A stretch of DNA of 64,000 nt from Cordylochernes scorpioides (GCA_030710605.1 CP092886.1:163540000-163603999), one strand, 5' to 3'. Positions 31,319-41,415 are shown, counted from the first letter of the stretch. Notes: generated by a model from the sequence alone, not told the origin. Translations and numbers: made by a program.

Positions 31319-32965
31319 ATGCAGTTGGACAGCGAACTGACTTTGCAAAAGACGGTGAAATTGGTTCGACAGCAGGAAGCCGTTCGACAGCAGCAAATCG
31401 ACCTGCAGCGTCCCTCAACAAGCCAAAAGGTCAATCAGGTGAAGTTCAACTCGAAGAAACAATCACCGAAACAACAACAGCAGCCTTCGAGGAAGAAGGA
31501 GAAGTCAGCCAAAATAAGATCACGATGTCCAAAATGCGGAGGTTTCACCCACAGGGAAGGACAGGCTTGCCGTGCTGAAGGACAAAGATGTAACCAATGT
31601 TCAAAAACTGGCCATTTTGCAAATTGCTGCCCAGATAAGCAGGCGAAGACTGCGGAAGTCAAAGCTGTTTCTGAACATGGTGAAGAAATTGGTTTTCTCC
31701 TGGAGGTCTCAGCAGTGGAGGATTCATCTAATCTCGATGATGATGAAGGCGAGTGCAGGAGGCGATGGACAGCAGAAATCCAAGTGAACGGGAAACAGGT
31801 GAAGTTCAAGCTCGACTCCCAGGCGGATGTTACATGTGTTCCTCTGTGTCTCTTCAAGAAGATAATGGGACAGCAACGACTGGTGGAAAGTGATATCAGC
31901 ATTAGAGCTGCGGAATTTTCCGAACTTCAGACTGTGTGTATGTTTATATCAACGCTGAGAAATGGCAATTATGAAATCAAGGAGAAGATTTATGTCATTC
32001 GTCGTTTAAGTGAACCTCTTCTGAGTCGCCGGGCATGTGAGCTCTTGAACCTGGCGAGGCGGATTGAAGTGGTTGCGACGAGAATTAACCCGATCAAGGA
32101 ATTCCCTGAAGTGCATATCCCTGGAAAGGAGCTGCTCGACGCCGATGCATTATCCAGACAACCACTTCTTACAACCGAGGGAGGTGAAAACGAACGACCA
32201 ACCTCAGCGCATATAAATGCAGTTCTCTCGAGTATAACCAACAAAGACGAGATGTTGACGAAGATTTTTGAAGCTCAACAAGAAGATACGACCCTGAAAG
32301 CAGTAGTCAACTACCTTGAACAAGGCTGGCCAGATAAGAAGAAAATGTCGCAGGCTCTGCTCTCTTATTGGCATGTTAAGGATGAACTCGGCGTTCAAAA
32401 TGGACTACTGATGCGTAGCTGTCGTCTTGTTATTCCAGCAAGTATGAAACTGGAGATCCTAGATAAGTTGCACGCTGGGCACTTCGGGATTACAAAAACA
32501 AGACTTCGCGCACGTGAGACGGTATGGTGGCCTGGAATTTCGGAAGAGAGCGCGGAAACGGTCAGAAAGTGCAGTGTCTGTGTCCAGGAAGCCGTCTCAA
32601 AACATGAACCTTTGATACCAACCAACTTTCCTACACGATCGTGGCAAAAGATTGGAATGGATTTGTTCAAGTTCGAAAATAAGTGGTATCTAGTCGTCAT
32701 TGACTATTATTCTCGCTTTCCTGAAACGATTCAGCTGGATCGGCTCACAGCCAATGTGGTGGTGCGTAGTTGCAAATCCATATTTGCCCGACATGGAATA
32801 CCAGAAACTGTTGTAAGCGATAATGGGACGCAATTTGGAGCTGCTCGTGAATTTGCAAATTTCGCAAGGCAGTATGATTCACACATGTCACTTCAAGTTC
32901 TCGATTCCCGCAGAGCAATGGGATGGCAGAAGCACACACACACACACAGGTGTAAAAATTGCTAA
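31319..32965 (+). CDS. Inner gypsy gag-protease-integrase fusion (RT deleted)
   Basis: A 548-codon open frame. Residues 70-105 hold two zinc knuckles (CPKCGGFTH.., CNQCSKTGHFANCC). The protease site at about 166 reads LDSQADVT, with Q in place of the usual G after D-T/S. Near residue 264 the RT lead-in (NPIKEFPE) runs straight into the RNase H exit (VHIPGKELLDADALSR), an in-frame deletion of RT and RNase H at about nt 32108-32113. The integrase follows: HHCC finger (H386, H390, CSVC), first D in GMDLF, second D in SDNG. The frame then shifts just before the catalytic E, and a (CA)n run ends it. Confidence 0.85.
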   Translation: MQLDSELTLQKTVKLVRQQEAVRQQQIDLQRPSTSQKVNQVKFNSKKQSPKQQQQPSRKKEKSAKIRSRCPKCGGFTHREGQACRAEGQRCNQCSKTGHFANCCPDKQAKTAEVKAVSEHGEEIGFLLEVSAVEDSSNLDDDEGECRRRWTAEIQVNGKQVKFKLDSQADVTCVPLCLFKKIMGQQRLVESDISIRAAEFSELQTVCMFISTLRNGNYEIKEKIYVIRRLSEPLLSRRACELLNLARRIEVVATRINPIKEFPEVHIPGKELLDADALSRQPLLTTEGGENERPTSAHINAVLSSITNKDEMLTKIFEAQQEDTTLKAVVNYLEQGWPDKKKMSQALLSYWHVKDELGVQNGLLMRSCRLVIPASMKLEILDKLHAGHFGITKTRLRARETVWWPGISEESAETVRKCSVCVQEAVSKHEPLIPTNFPTRSWQKIGMDLFKFENKWYLVVIDYYSRFPETIQLDRLTANVVVRSCKSIFARHGIPETVVSDNGTQFGAAREFANFARQYDSHMSLQVLDSRRAMGWQKHTHTHRCKNC

Positions 32966-33498
32966 GTTAATCTTTAAAAAAAAATCTAGACCCATCGCTT
33001 GGACTCCTGGAGTATCGTTTGACCCCTTTGGAGAACGGTTACAGCCTTGCTGAGCTTCTCATGGGACGTAAACTCCGAACGACCTTGCCAATTGCACCAG
33101 AGAATCTTAATCCAAGGTTGGTGGACTCACAGACTCTGAAAAGAAAGGAGGGGAGAAGGAGAAAGGATATGAAATCCAGATATGATCGACGCTGCGGAGC
33201 TGCGGACATGGAGGAGCTATCCGAAGGTGACACGGTTTGGATTACAGATATGCGAATCTGGGGGATTGTAAAGCAGAAAGCATCGACACCAAGGTCATAT
33301 ATGGTTGATACTCCAGTTGATCTTTACGTCGAAACAGGTTCCATCTACGAAAAGGAGTTACAGTGCTTTTCGGGGGAGGAACTGGTTGAAAATGAAAAGA
33401 CCCCAGTTGTGGATTATCCCTCTAACGACTCAGAAGACGGCCAGATAAGAACCCGGAGTGGACGAATTCTTAAACCCGTGGATCGCCTTCATTATTAA
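32933..33498 (+). pseudogene. Inner gypsy integrase C-terminal part
   Basis: After a (CA)n microsatellite (about 32934-32949) that sits right behind the G-M-A-E motif, the C-terminal part continues in other frames. 33019-33498 has TPLENGYSLAELLMGRKL and a basic KRKEGRRRKDMKS. Frameshifts rather than a large deletion explain the break. Confidence 0.75.
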
Positions 33499-33556
33499 TT
33501 ATATTATGCATTTAAAGTTTGTAATGTATATATATTTCAAATCTTAAAAAGGGGGA

Positions 33557-33664
33557 TGTGCTGGGAACATTGTATGTTTTCCCACGTGCCGCGGCGGAGC
33601 GTGACCGGGCCTCTACGGGTGAGTAGTGGTTGTTTTGAACTCTGTATGAATGGACATTAAAACA
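33557..33664 (+). repeat. 3' LTR, inner gypsy
   Basis: Same length as the 5' LTR, with a few changes (GTGAGTAG for GTGAATAG, TGTTTTG for TGTCTTG). Confidence 0.9.
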
Positions 33665-33669
33665 CAGAC

Positions 33670-34210
33670 AATTTTGAAAATATTTCGTCTATTGATGGCA
33701 GCGGGTACTTATCCAATTCTATGGCCTTATTTGCGGTGCATCTGAAATCGCCGCAAATTCTAAGGCTTCCATCTTTCTTCAGTACCGGTACTATAGGTGC
33801 GGCCCAGTTTGCATACTCAATAGGTTATAAAGTTCCCTCGTTAACCATACAATCGATTTCAGTTTCTACTTTTTTTTTTCAAAGAAAAAGGCAAACTTTT
33901 CGCCTTACAAAATACAGGAGTCGTATTTTTTTTTATATTAAAATCAATATGGACGTTTTTTAAGCAACCTAATTCTTTGCTGAATAAATTAGCATACTTA
34001 TTTATTATAACTTTGATATCGGACTCACTTACTTGTCTAATGTTCAATAACCTAGAAAAATCAAGATTTAAACTTTTTTGCCATTCTTGTCCCAACAAAA
34101 TTATCGAAATATCTTCATTTACAACTATCAACCGCAAATTTTGATTTGCTTCTTTTACAAAAACTCTTCTCTCACCAATAATTTTTATAGGTTTTCCGCA
34201 AAAGGATTTT
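33670..34210 (-). pseudogene. Outer gypsy RT N-terminal part
   Basis: Minus frames with SKELGCLKNVHIDFNIKK, an internal T-run frameshift, and NKAIELDKYPLPSIDEIF just before the interruption by the inner element. It joins logically to the palm part at 30680. Confidence 0.8.
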
Positions 34211-34610
34211 TAAAAAACCTTAAATAAGATTTTTATATAAAAATAGACACTTCGGCCAGTTGGAGTTTTTTATTTTCTCAACGTTTCGACAAAAAAATTT
34301 TGTCTTCGTCAGGAGAAGTAAATAAAAATAAAACATTTGGAAAGGCGTTAAAAACTGTTCTGAGGTTTGCAAGGGCGTTCTCACGTGATTCTTCGAATTT
34401 AGCACAACATCTAAAGCGCGAGTCAAAAACAAATATTAAACTCGTCAAAGACTATGATCCTGGAAATAAAAATATATAATAATAAAATTATAATAAATTA
34501 AGTAAAAATAAATAAATAAATTAATATAATAATAATAATCACAAAGATTATTATATACATTTATAACTATTATTTATTATATATATAATAATATAACTAT
34601 TATTATATTA
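34211..34610 (-). repeat. Family C repeat inserted in outer gypsy
   Basis: Minus core at 34285-34325: TTCTC, CTGACGA, A, GACAAAA/TTTTGTC, GAAAC, GTT, GAGAA. Stem I TTCTC/GAGAA pairs over five bases. The end reads GGCCGAAGTGTC. The rest is AT-rich (AATAATAAT runs). It separates the protease and RT frames of the host element. Confidence 0.6.
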
Positions 34611-35552
34611 TTAAATAAGATGGAGATAATTTGTTATCCTTCCAATATTTTTTATAAATTGTTTTAGGTATCAGTGTGACGAGACTTCCCGTGTCCACCA
34701 CAAAACACAACTGGTACTCGTCTACATGTAGATTTATCTTTGCATAAGTATCACCCTGTACCGAATAAATCAACTCGTCCTGCACATATGTGCAGTCTGG
34801 CAATGATTTACCCGTTTTGCACACCCTGCTCAAATGTCCAATTCTTTGGCATTTAAAACAACATTTTGTTTTATGTGGGCATGCAGGTGCAAGGTGAGAG
34901 TTTTTTTCGCCGCATCGGAAACAAATTGTCTCCCTTTTTTGCATACTGGGCCCATGCTGCCATCCCCTACGAGCTTCATTCTTTCTATCTCCTCCTGGAA
35001 CAATATCCATCTTAGCCACTAGTCCATCCTGCAACTCCTTAGCATTTTGTTCAGCTAGCTCAAACGAGACTGCTACAGAAAATACCCTGTCCAAGGTGAC
35101 ATCGTCATCCTCCTGCAACAATTTCTTCTGAAGGCTTTCAGACTTTATACCAGCCACAAAACGGTCTCGTAACATGACCTCCAACATTTCACCAAAAGTG
35201 CAATCCATAGCCAAATGCCTGAGCTCACGCAAGTATTCTGAGAAACGGATTCATTCCCTAGTTGTGTTCTTTTTAAGAACCTGCATCGTTGAGGAATCAC
35301 CTTCTTTCTTGGAGCTAGATGTAGCTTTATTCTTTGTACTGACAGTTCATAAGGCTGTTCTCTCATTGTACTCGGGAAGAAAAGATCATTGCCCAGTTTC
35401 AACATTTCAGAATCCAGTATAAAGAAACAAAAAATAGGTATTCTTTTTCCTTCCTCCAATACATTTGCTTCAAACCTTTGAACGAAAATCTCCAAGGATT
35501 CTTCCACTGGCCTGAAGAAACCGAACGGTACAATCATTGAACAACCAGACAT
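34611..35552 (-). pseudogene. Outer gypsy gag and protease
   Basis: Gag C-terminal part with LRDRFVAGIKSESLQKKLL, then two zinc knuckles (CFRCGEKNSHLAPAC and CFKCQRIGHLSRVC) and protease VVDTGSLVTLIP with the intact D-T-G. The N-terminal part (35145-35552) is in another frame. Confidence 0.8.
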
Positions 35553-35642
35553 ACTGTTGGCTTCTCGTTCACTTTAGATTTCTGTCTTCCTTTACTTGCG
35601 AATGTGCACTTGATCTGGTTCCTACAGATCCTCGTCGCCAGT

Positions 35643-35854
35643 TGTTGTATTTGCTCCCAGTAATAGTCAGACACCGTCAAACATCCGTTTATCTCGAGAT
35701 ACTTCTCCAGGTACACACCACGTGCCGAGATCTACTAGTCAATTCTCTCCAATTACACTGTTAATGTCCTATATATACAAATATATATTTACATGATGAT
35801 AATGATAAAACATGCAAAATAAATACAGATGTTTAACCATTTACATATACAACA
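35643..35854 (-). repeat. 5' LTR of outer gypsy
   Basis: Primer site TGGCGACGAGGA (minus) begins directly beside it at 35641. A TATATATACAAATATATATT stretch lies inside. Confidence 0.8.
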
Positions 35855-36290
35855 AAATCTTATTTTATCCCGTATATATAATCTCTCAAATTCAAGGATC
35901 CAATCAGAGCACATTCTCGAATCGAGAACACTGACAAATACAAGCCCAAATATTATTAGCAGCCAGTATTACAAATTTTCATTCCAAAATAATATTGAAA
36001 CAATTGACACTTGCCGATATATACTATTAATAGAGGAAAAAAATTAAAATTAGTGTGTGTGTGTGTGAGGCTAATATTTTTTTCAAGAATTTTGTTTCCC
36101 CATCGTCTTATGATTTTCATTGCTAAAATGTCTTAAAGTAATTAAAGCCTCCTCGAGAAAGCATCGTATGTCTGCAACGGGGTCTCGAGGCCAGTTTAAT
36201 CTCTTGCTCTCTAGTAAACTTCAATCTCTGCAAAATTCTAGAATGCCAAAAAATGTGCTTCTCTCTATTTGAATAGATCAAAATTTGTGT
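35855..36290. other. Right flank of the outer gypsy, T2 SINE body then unique sequence
   Basis: Starts AAATCTTATTTTATCCCGTA, the continuation of the split target. From about 35980 I see no feature apart from (GT)n at 36052-36067. Confidence 0.6.
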
Positions 36291-36304
36291 TGTGAAGAGT
36301 TGAG

Positions 36305-36329
36305 CCCCCCCCCCCCCCCCCCCCCCCCC
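36305..36329. repeat. Poly-C tract (25 C)
   Basis: A run of 25 C followed by A and GGG. The minus strand is a G-run that could form a quadruplex. Homopolymer length is often misassembled. Confidence 0.9.
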
Positions 36330-36689
36330 AGGGCCGAAATTCTATGAAATGAGAGACGACATATATATATGATTGTAACTTTTATAATAATTCTTTTCAT
36401 GCACAAATTCCCCCCCACCTACTTTGTATTTTTTAAAAATTATTTCAACTGTAATAATATAACACTATGCGGCGCTGAGTTTGTTTATACAAAAATGTAA
36501 TGCCTTGATTCATCCAACCGAATTATTTGCAAATAAATATTTTATATGCCTAATCCAATATATGTCTTTTTATTATCTTATACTAGTATATATTGTCAAG
36601 CGGCTCAGCGGCTCCAACCACGAGAGGCCCCATGGGACGCCTGTCAATCATCCCTGGACACCGGGTGTGAGGGGCTCTCTGAATCTGGC

Positions 36690-36920
36690 CGGCTTCATTC
36701 GCCGCATCGTTAGAGAAGAGATACAAAAGGTTTTCTCAGCACCTGAAGTGATCAATCCGCTCCGAGAGGTGAACGCCCTGGAACAGACTGTGAGGGAAGA
36801 GGTCAGCCGTGCTCTATAACCTACCAGACCACAAGTCAATGTGGTACAACAACAACCACGAACGCCCTATTATAATATCGACCGACCAACCCAACCCAGG
36901 AAGACGGAACATTGGAGAAC
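36690..36920 (+). pseudogene. Gypsy 3 gag fragment
   Basis: Frame FIRRIVREEIQKVF and EQTVREEVSRAL, stopped at 36819, then a degraded stretch with CCCAGGAAGACGGAACATTG. Confidence 0.6.
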
Positions 36921-37040
36921 GACCCGCTGATTAGCTTGTCTCAGCCCTTGTTCTGGAAGGAAATCTATCACGGCTGGTGTTCCCTAGTAGAATAGAATGT
37001 TGTTCTTCAGGGTCCAGGTAGGGCTTCATCCGAATGACAT

Positions 37041-37640
37041 GGACGACATCGTAGCTTACGCACCTACCTTTGAGGAACATCTACGTCGTCTACAACTTGT
37101 ATTAAGGTGCATCCAGAAAGCTGGACTAAACTTACACCACAAAAAGTGTATTTTTGGATCAAGGAGGATAAAGATTTTGTGACACCTTGTTGACGCCAAT
37201 GGAATTCATCCAGATCCAGATAAAGTTAAAGCCGTCTCTAAATTTCCGAGGCCAAGGAATATCTCTGAACTGAGGAGCTTTCTTGGATTATGTTCCTATT
37301 ACCGAAGATTTATTGAAAACTCTGCCGACAAAGCTAGATCTTTGCATGACCTACTGAAGACTGAAAAACAATTCTATTGGGATGCAGCTCAAGAGAAAGC
37401 GTTTGAAGTCCTTAAAACAGCTCTAATTTCAGAGCCTGTGTCTTGGGACACTTTGATGAATCCGCTGATACCCATCTACACGCGGATGCAAGCGGGCATG
37501 GTATTGGAGCTGTTCTTCTACAAATACAAGGTGGAAAGGAGCGGCCTATATCTTATGCATCTAGAAGCTTGACAAAGGCTGAGAATAACTATTCTACAAC
37601 GGAAAAAGAATGCCTTGCTGTAGTCTGGTCTATTAGCAAA
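37041..37640 (+). pseudogene. Gypsy 3 RT C-terminal half and RNase H start
   Basis: MDDIVAYAPTFEEHLRRLQ has the D-D of the RT active site, then the HHKKCIFGS region and, after a stop, ELRSFLGLCSYYRRFI. The RNase H part has [14 protein letters not shown] and [10 protein letters not shown] in a shifted frame. Confidence 0.8.
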
Positions 37641-37651
37641 TTCCCCCATAT

Positions 37652-38143
37652 TTGTTTGGTCGACCATTCACTGTTGTCACTGACCATCATTCTCTATGTT
37701 GGTTGGTAGGGCAGAAAGATCCTTCTGGCCGTTTGGCAAGATGGGCGCTGAAGTTGCAAGAATTTGACGTGACCGTTATCTACAAGAGCGGACGCAAACA
37801 TAAGGATGCCGATTGTCTGTCAAGGAGCCCGCTTGAGAACGATCAACCAAGTTCTGTGATGTCACTAACCAACGTCGATATAGAGCAGACTAAAGACCCG
37901 GATTTAGCTAAAATAATCGATAATTTAAACTCGGGATACACCAGAAAGGAATTCAGCATTATCGACGGCATCTTATACAAGAAAAACTATAGCACAACTG
38001 GAAGACCCTGGCTTATGATGATCCCTAAGCACTTAAGATCGGAAATTATGGCAGATTTACATGATGCTCCTACAGCTGGGCATTTAGGTTTCGCCCGAAC
38101 GTATGACAAAGTCAAGAAACGATTCTATTGGTCTGGCCTTTAA
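37652..38143 (+). pseudogene. Gypsy 3 RNase H end and integrase zinc finger
   Basis: [11 protein letters not shown] (RNase H D), then DADCLSRSPL, and the integrase finger start H-D-A-P-T-A-G-H. One TAA (38141-38143) interrupts what is otherwise a continuous frame into the integrase core. Confidence 0.85.
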
Positions 38144-39292
38144 AGAACTGTTCGCCAATATGTAAGCCATTGTCGGGAGTGTCAACGAAGGAAGAAATTA
38201 CCTCGACGTCCGGCTGGACAACTTGTATCCATACCGCCCGTAGAAAAGCCATTCTATAAAGTCGGGGTTGATCTCCTTGGAAGATTTCTAGTTTCTAAAG
38301 ATGGAAACCGTTGGATCATTGTGTGCACCGATTATATGACAAGGTATGCCATAACGAAAGCGATCCCAGACGGAGGAGCAATCGAAACAGCTAAGTTCCT
38401 GGTTGAAGACGTCATCTTGAAGCATGGAGCTCCTAGAGAAATGATAACAGATCGCGGCAGAAATTTCATTTCTCAAGTAATAAAAGAGATCAATGCTCTG
38501 TGCGGAATTGTGCACAGATTTACAACGGCCTACCATCCCCACACCAACGGCCTGACTGAAAGGTTCAACAAAACTCTGGGAGACATGTTGTCCATGTACA
38601 CAGGTGTTGAGCAGAAGGACTGGGACCAAGTTTTGCCCTATGTAACTTTTGCTTACAACACTGCTAAACAGGAGGCGACCGGCTACACCCCGTTCTTTCT
38701 TGTCCACGCCCGCGAGGCCGAGACCTACATCGATGCCGTACTACCCTACCTACCAGATGAGATCTCTGACGACTCTGTTGGAGAACTTGTGACCAGAGCT
38801 GAGGAAGCGCGTCAACTCTCCCGATCACGCCTTCTACAATCACAGGCGAAAGACCGTAGACTCTACGACCAGAAACATACTCCAGTCTATTACCAGAAGG
38901 ATGATCTTGTGTGGGTTTTTACTCCCATCCGAAAAGTAGGACTATCAGAAAAGCTACTGAAGAGATACTTCGGTCCCTACAAGGTGACCAAGAAGCTTTC
39001 AGAAGTTACGTATGAAGTAGAACCCGTGGACCCCTCTCCCCGATCACGGAAAGCCAAGGATATCGTCCATGTCATTCGGATGAAGCCCTACCTGGACCCT
39101 GAAGAACAACATTCTATTCTACTAGGGAACACCAGCCGTGATAGATTTCCTTCCAGAGAACAAGGGCTGAGACAAGCTAATCAGCGGGTCGCTGTTTTCT
39201 CTAAGGAGGGAGTAATGTCAAGCGGCTCAGCGGCTCCAACCACGAGAGGCTCCATGGGACGCCTGTCAAGCATCCCTGGACACCGGGTGTGA
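38144..39292 (+). CDS. Gypsy 3 integrase core and C-terminal domain
   Basis: Open from the stop to 39292. Finger C-x-x-C (CRECQ), first D in VGVDLLG, second D in TDRGRNF, catalytic E in GLTERFNKTL: all three present. The C-terminal part has KDDLVWVFTP and LLKRYFGPYKV, a GPY/F-type module. It runs into the 3' LTR. The best preserved frame in the window. Confidence 0.88.
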   Translation, partial: RTVRQYVSHCRECQRRKKLPRRPAGQLVSIPPVEKPFYKVGVDLLGRFLVSKDGNRWIIVCTDYMTRYAITKAIPDGGAIETAKFLVEDVILKHGAPREMITDRGRNFISQVIKEINALCGIVHRFTTAYHPHTNGLTERFNKTLGDMLSMYTGVEQKDWDQVLPYVTFAYNTAKQEATGYTPFFLVHAREAETYIDAVLPYLPDEISDDSVGELVTRAEEARQLSRSRLLQSQAKDRRLYDQKHTPVYYQKDDLVWVFTPIRKVGLSEKLLKRYFGPYKVTKKLSEVTYEVEPVDPSPRSRKAKDIVHVIRMKPYLDPEEQHSILLGNTSRDRFPSREQGLRQANQRVAVFSKEGVMSSGSAAPTTRGSMGRLSSIPGHRV

Positions 39293-39450
39293 GGGGTTCT
39301 CGGAATCTGGTCGGCGGGGGGAGCTGACGTCGCTCATTAGGATTATCTTTAACTTGGGGTAAGTTGTACACTCTCTCTCTCCCTATAAATACCGCTTATA
39401 ATAAATTAATTATCCCCAAACTTGCCCTTGCTTTATTTATCTCCGCGACA
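39216..39450 (+). repeat. 3' LTR of gypsy 3
   Basis: 235 bp with a CTCTCTCTCTCCCTATAAATA promoter-like stretch and an AATAAATTAATT region. Confidence 0.85.
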
Positions 39451-39509
39451 ATATAATTTAAAAAAGACGACCGGCGACTTCACTTCCTCAATGTTTCTTT
39501 CTTCATGTA

Positions 39510-39863
39510 CACTCATGGACAAATCTTGAGGAAGTTATGTCGCCGGTGGTCTCTTTTTTTTTTTTCGAGGAGACAGAGGAAATTATATGTTTACACTTGG
39601 TTATCTCGTGTGTCTTCAATGAAGATCCCTGTATCAAATATCTTTCAGAGTTATTGTGTGAATCCCGATATACATGCTAAAAGTGTGTCTTCAATGAAGG
39701 TCACTGTATCAAATATATTTCAGAGTTATTGTGTGAATCCCGATATACATGTTAAAAGTGTGTCTTTAATGAAGGTCACTGTATCAAATAAATTTCAGAG
39801 TTATTGTGTGAATCCTGATATACATGTTACAAGGTACAACTTCCTTAGGTTTTGTCCATGAGT
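39510..39863 (+). mobile_element. CACTCATGGACAAA MITE with internal triplication
   Basis: Same ends as 10198-10410. A block of about 64 bp (GTGTCTTCAATGAAGGTCAC to CCCGATATACATGTTA) is repeated three times, lengthening the element to about 354 bp. Confidence 0.75.
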
Positions 39864-39869
39864 ATATAT

Positions 39870-40250
39870 ATATGCAACTAGCGATAATTAAGTCCAAAAG
39901 ATGAGAGTAAAGCTCGAGCTCTGAACGCCTGTTTGAACGATATTGCCTTCGTGTTAGAAATTTGGCACCGAATCAATGTAATTAACCCGTCATTGGACGC
40001 GCAAAAAAAAAAAGAAGAAGAAGAAATATTGCGCGAGATTGCACGCCGTGTCAAATAAACCCCAAAAAATATTTGGTTGGCCAATAAAATAATGGCCCTT
40101 TTTTTAAACTGATTTTAGGATAATTTTCAAAATTATAGAAATATTGGTGACAAATAGCTTTCTTGTAATAAAAAGTTACGGGAGGATGGAATTCGTGTAT
40201 TAAAAAAGGCACATGTCCATTCAGAAATGCAGTAAATAAATACATTTTAA
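39870..40250. other. No gene seen
   Basis: AT-rich sequence between the MITE and the foldback element. Confidence 0.4.
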
Positions 40251-40252
40251 TA

Positions 40253-40400
40253 AAGATAAATGTCACCTCTCCCGTCAAAATTAACGCCAAAACTGGACGC
40301 CATCTATTGACCGTCGCCGCTAGTTTTCGTTGACGGTCTATAGATGGCGCCTAGTTTTGATGTCTATTTTGACGGGAGAGGTGACCTTCATCTTTATAAA
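40253..40400. mobile_element. Foldback MITE (GTCACCTCTCCCGTC ends)
   Basis: Arms AAAGATAAATGTCACCTCTC and complement GAGGTGACCTTCATCTTT, with nearly the entire 145 bp self-complementary (GGCGCC..GACGCC, TCAACG..CGTCGCC). Ends recur at 47417 and 49470. Confidence 0.75.
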
Positions 40401-40599
40401 TGAATATCCTCTCGGCAAAATTTCCCCAATACATTTTGTTTATCCAATGAGAGCTCGTGAAGCGCGATTTCACCTTCAGTTGTTCTTTCTAAACTTTAAT
40501 AGTCGATAACATTATTTTAATAAAAAGAATAAACAATGGGAATTTGCATATTATTTCGTTTTATGAATTTAAACCTGGGCGTTCCATCGCCACAATAAC

Positions 40600-40795
40600 A
40601 TTACTGTTAAAAATTCAATTACCATCTATTGATGAAATTTGTAATAATTATTTTTCAAAATGTATTTCCTATTATGAACGATATCAAATAATATACTACA
40701 GACCTTACTACAATGATGAAAGCTATTAAATGAGAGGGCTTGGCTCTTCAGTGTTGAACCCTTTCAGCGATTTCGCCAAATTAATCTCCAGACCG
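40600..40795 (-). repeat. Family D repeat, long version
   Basis: Minus: TTTGGCGAAATCGCTGAAAG, GGTTCAACACTGAAGAGCCA, then the CATTGTAGTAAGGTCTGTAG tail. The boxes read GAAA and CTGAAGA, both fitting the hammerhead consensus, and TGGC/GCCA can pair. A longer flank with GTAATAATTATTTTTC recurs at 41260-41340 without the core. Confidence 0.5.
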
Positions 40796-40799
40796 ATCT

Positions 40800-41415
40800 A
40801 GCATTGTATTGGATTGTTTTCATATATTTTCCCAGCATACACACATACATTGACTAAGGAAGGCAGCTTAGGGGTGTTTAGGGAATCTATATGGGCATAA
40901 GATTATAGATCTGTAGAGAGGTGCATGCGCATAATTACAACTCTCTACACCAAAAAATACTTCTGGGTAGCATATAAAACTTCTTTATTCAAAAGAAATT
41001 TAAAAGATCTGACAAATATACCTTTCCTTTAAGACCCAATTATTAACTCTCTAGTAAAGATGCTTTCAGATGAAATCCTGTCAGCTATGTCGAAATCAGA
41101 GATGTGCTTTGTAAAGAGATGCAACAGTTTAAGATAAGACGCAGCATAATTACAAGAAATTGCTTCGAACAATGCTCTTCCGCAGATATTTTGTTTCATA
41201 TTAAGGTCATTATTAGTAAATTACAGTTACAACTTCAATTGCTATCAATCGGAAAGTTCGTAATAATTATTTTTGGAAATGTGTTTCTTAATATAAATAC
41301 TATCAAATATCATCTCTGAAGACCATACTACAATGATGAAAGTTATTAAAGTTAAATATTAAGTTAATCTCAACCTAAAGTAATGACAAAAATATGCAAA
41401 CAAAAAGTAATTTAC
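40800..41415. other. No gene; family D flank copy
   Basis: 41105-41350 repeats the flank of the family D unit (TACTACAATGATGAAAG). Confidence 0.35.

Larger units (their letters stand above)
30681..33664 (+). mobile_element. Internally deleted gypsy element nested in RT
   Basis: 108-bp LTRs at 30681-30788 and 33557-33664 (TGTGCTGGGAAC ... TTAAAACA), a perfect 5-bp duplication CAGAC at 30676-30680 and 33665-33669, primer-site-like TGGTGGCAGCGA after the first LTR, and purine tract AAAAAGGGGGA before the second. Only 3.0 kb: the RT and most of RNase H are missing. The two LTRs differ at only a few bases. Confidence 0.92.
28009..35854 (-). mobile_element. Ty3/gypsy retrotransposon, outer element
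   Basis: LTR copies at about 28009-28219 and 35643-35854 share CAGTAATAGTCAGACACCGT through AAACATGCAAAATAAATAC. The minus-strand primer site TGGCGACGAGGA lies next to the right LTR, and a purine tract (AAGAGGGGAGATG) next to the left. The target duplication AAATCT is at 28003-28008 and 35855-35860, and the empty target is at 27062-27067. Order on the minus strand is gag, protease, RT, RNase H, integrase. The element is broken by frameshifts and two insertions (30681-33664 and about 34211-34610), so it is not functional. Confidence 0.85.
36594..39450 (+). mobile_element. Ty3/gypsy element 3, rearranged
   Basis: The 3' LTR at 39216-39450 (TGTCAAGCGGCTCAGCGGCT ... CTCCGCGACA) is complete. The 5' LTR keeps only the first 100 bp (36594-36693), then joins gag. 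ATAT occurs at 36590-36593 and 39451-39454, a 4-bp duplication. Between gag and RT lies an inverted copy (36921-37046) of 39063-39190. RNase H and integrase follow in order. Not functional: most of gag, protease and RT are gone. Confidence 0.85.

Noticed and set aside
36305..36329. Poly-C tract as a regulatory element
   Set aside because: Homopolymer with no neighbouring gene; it may be a sequencing or assembly artefact in length.
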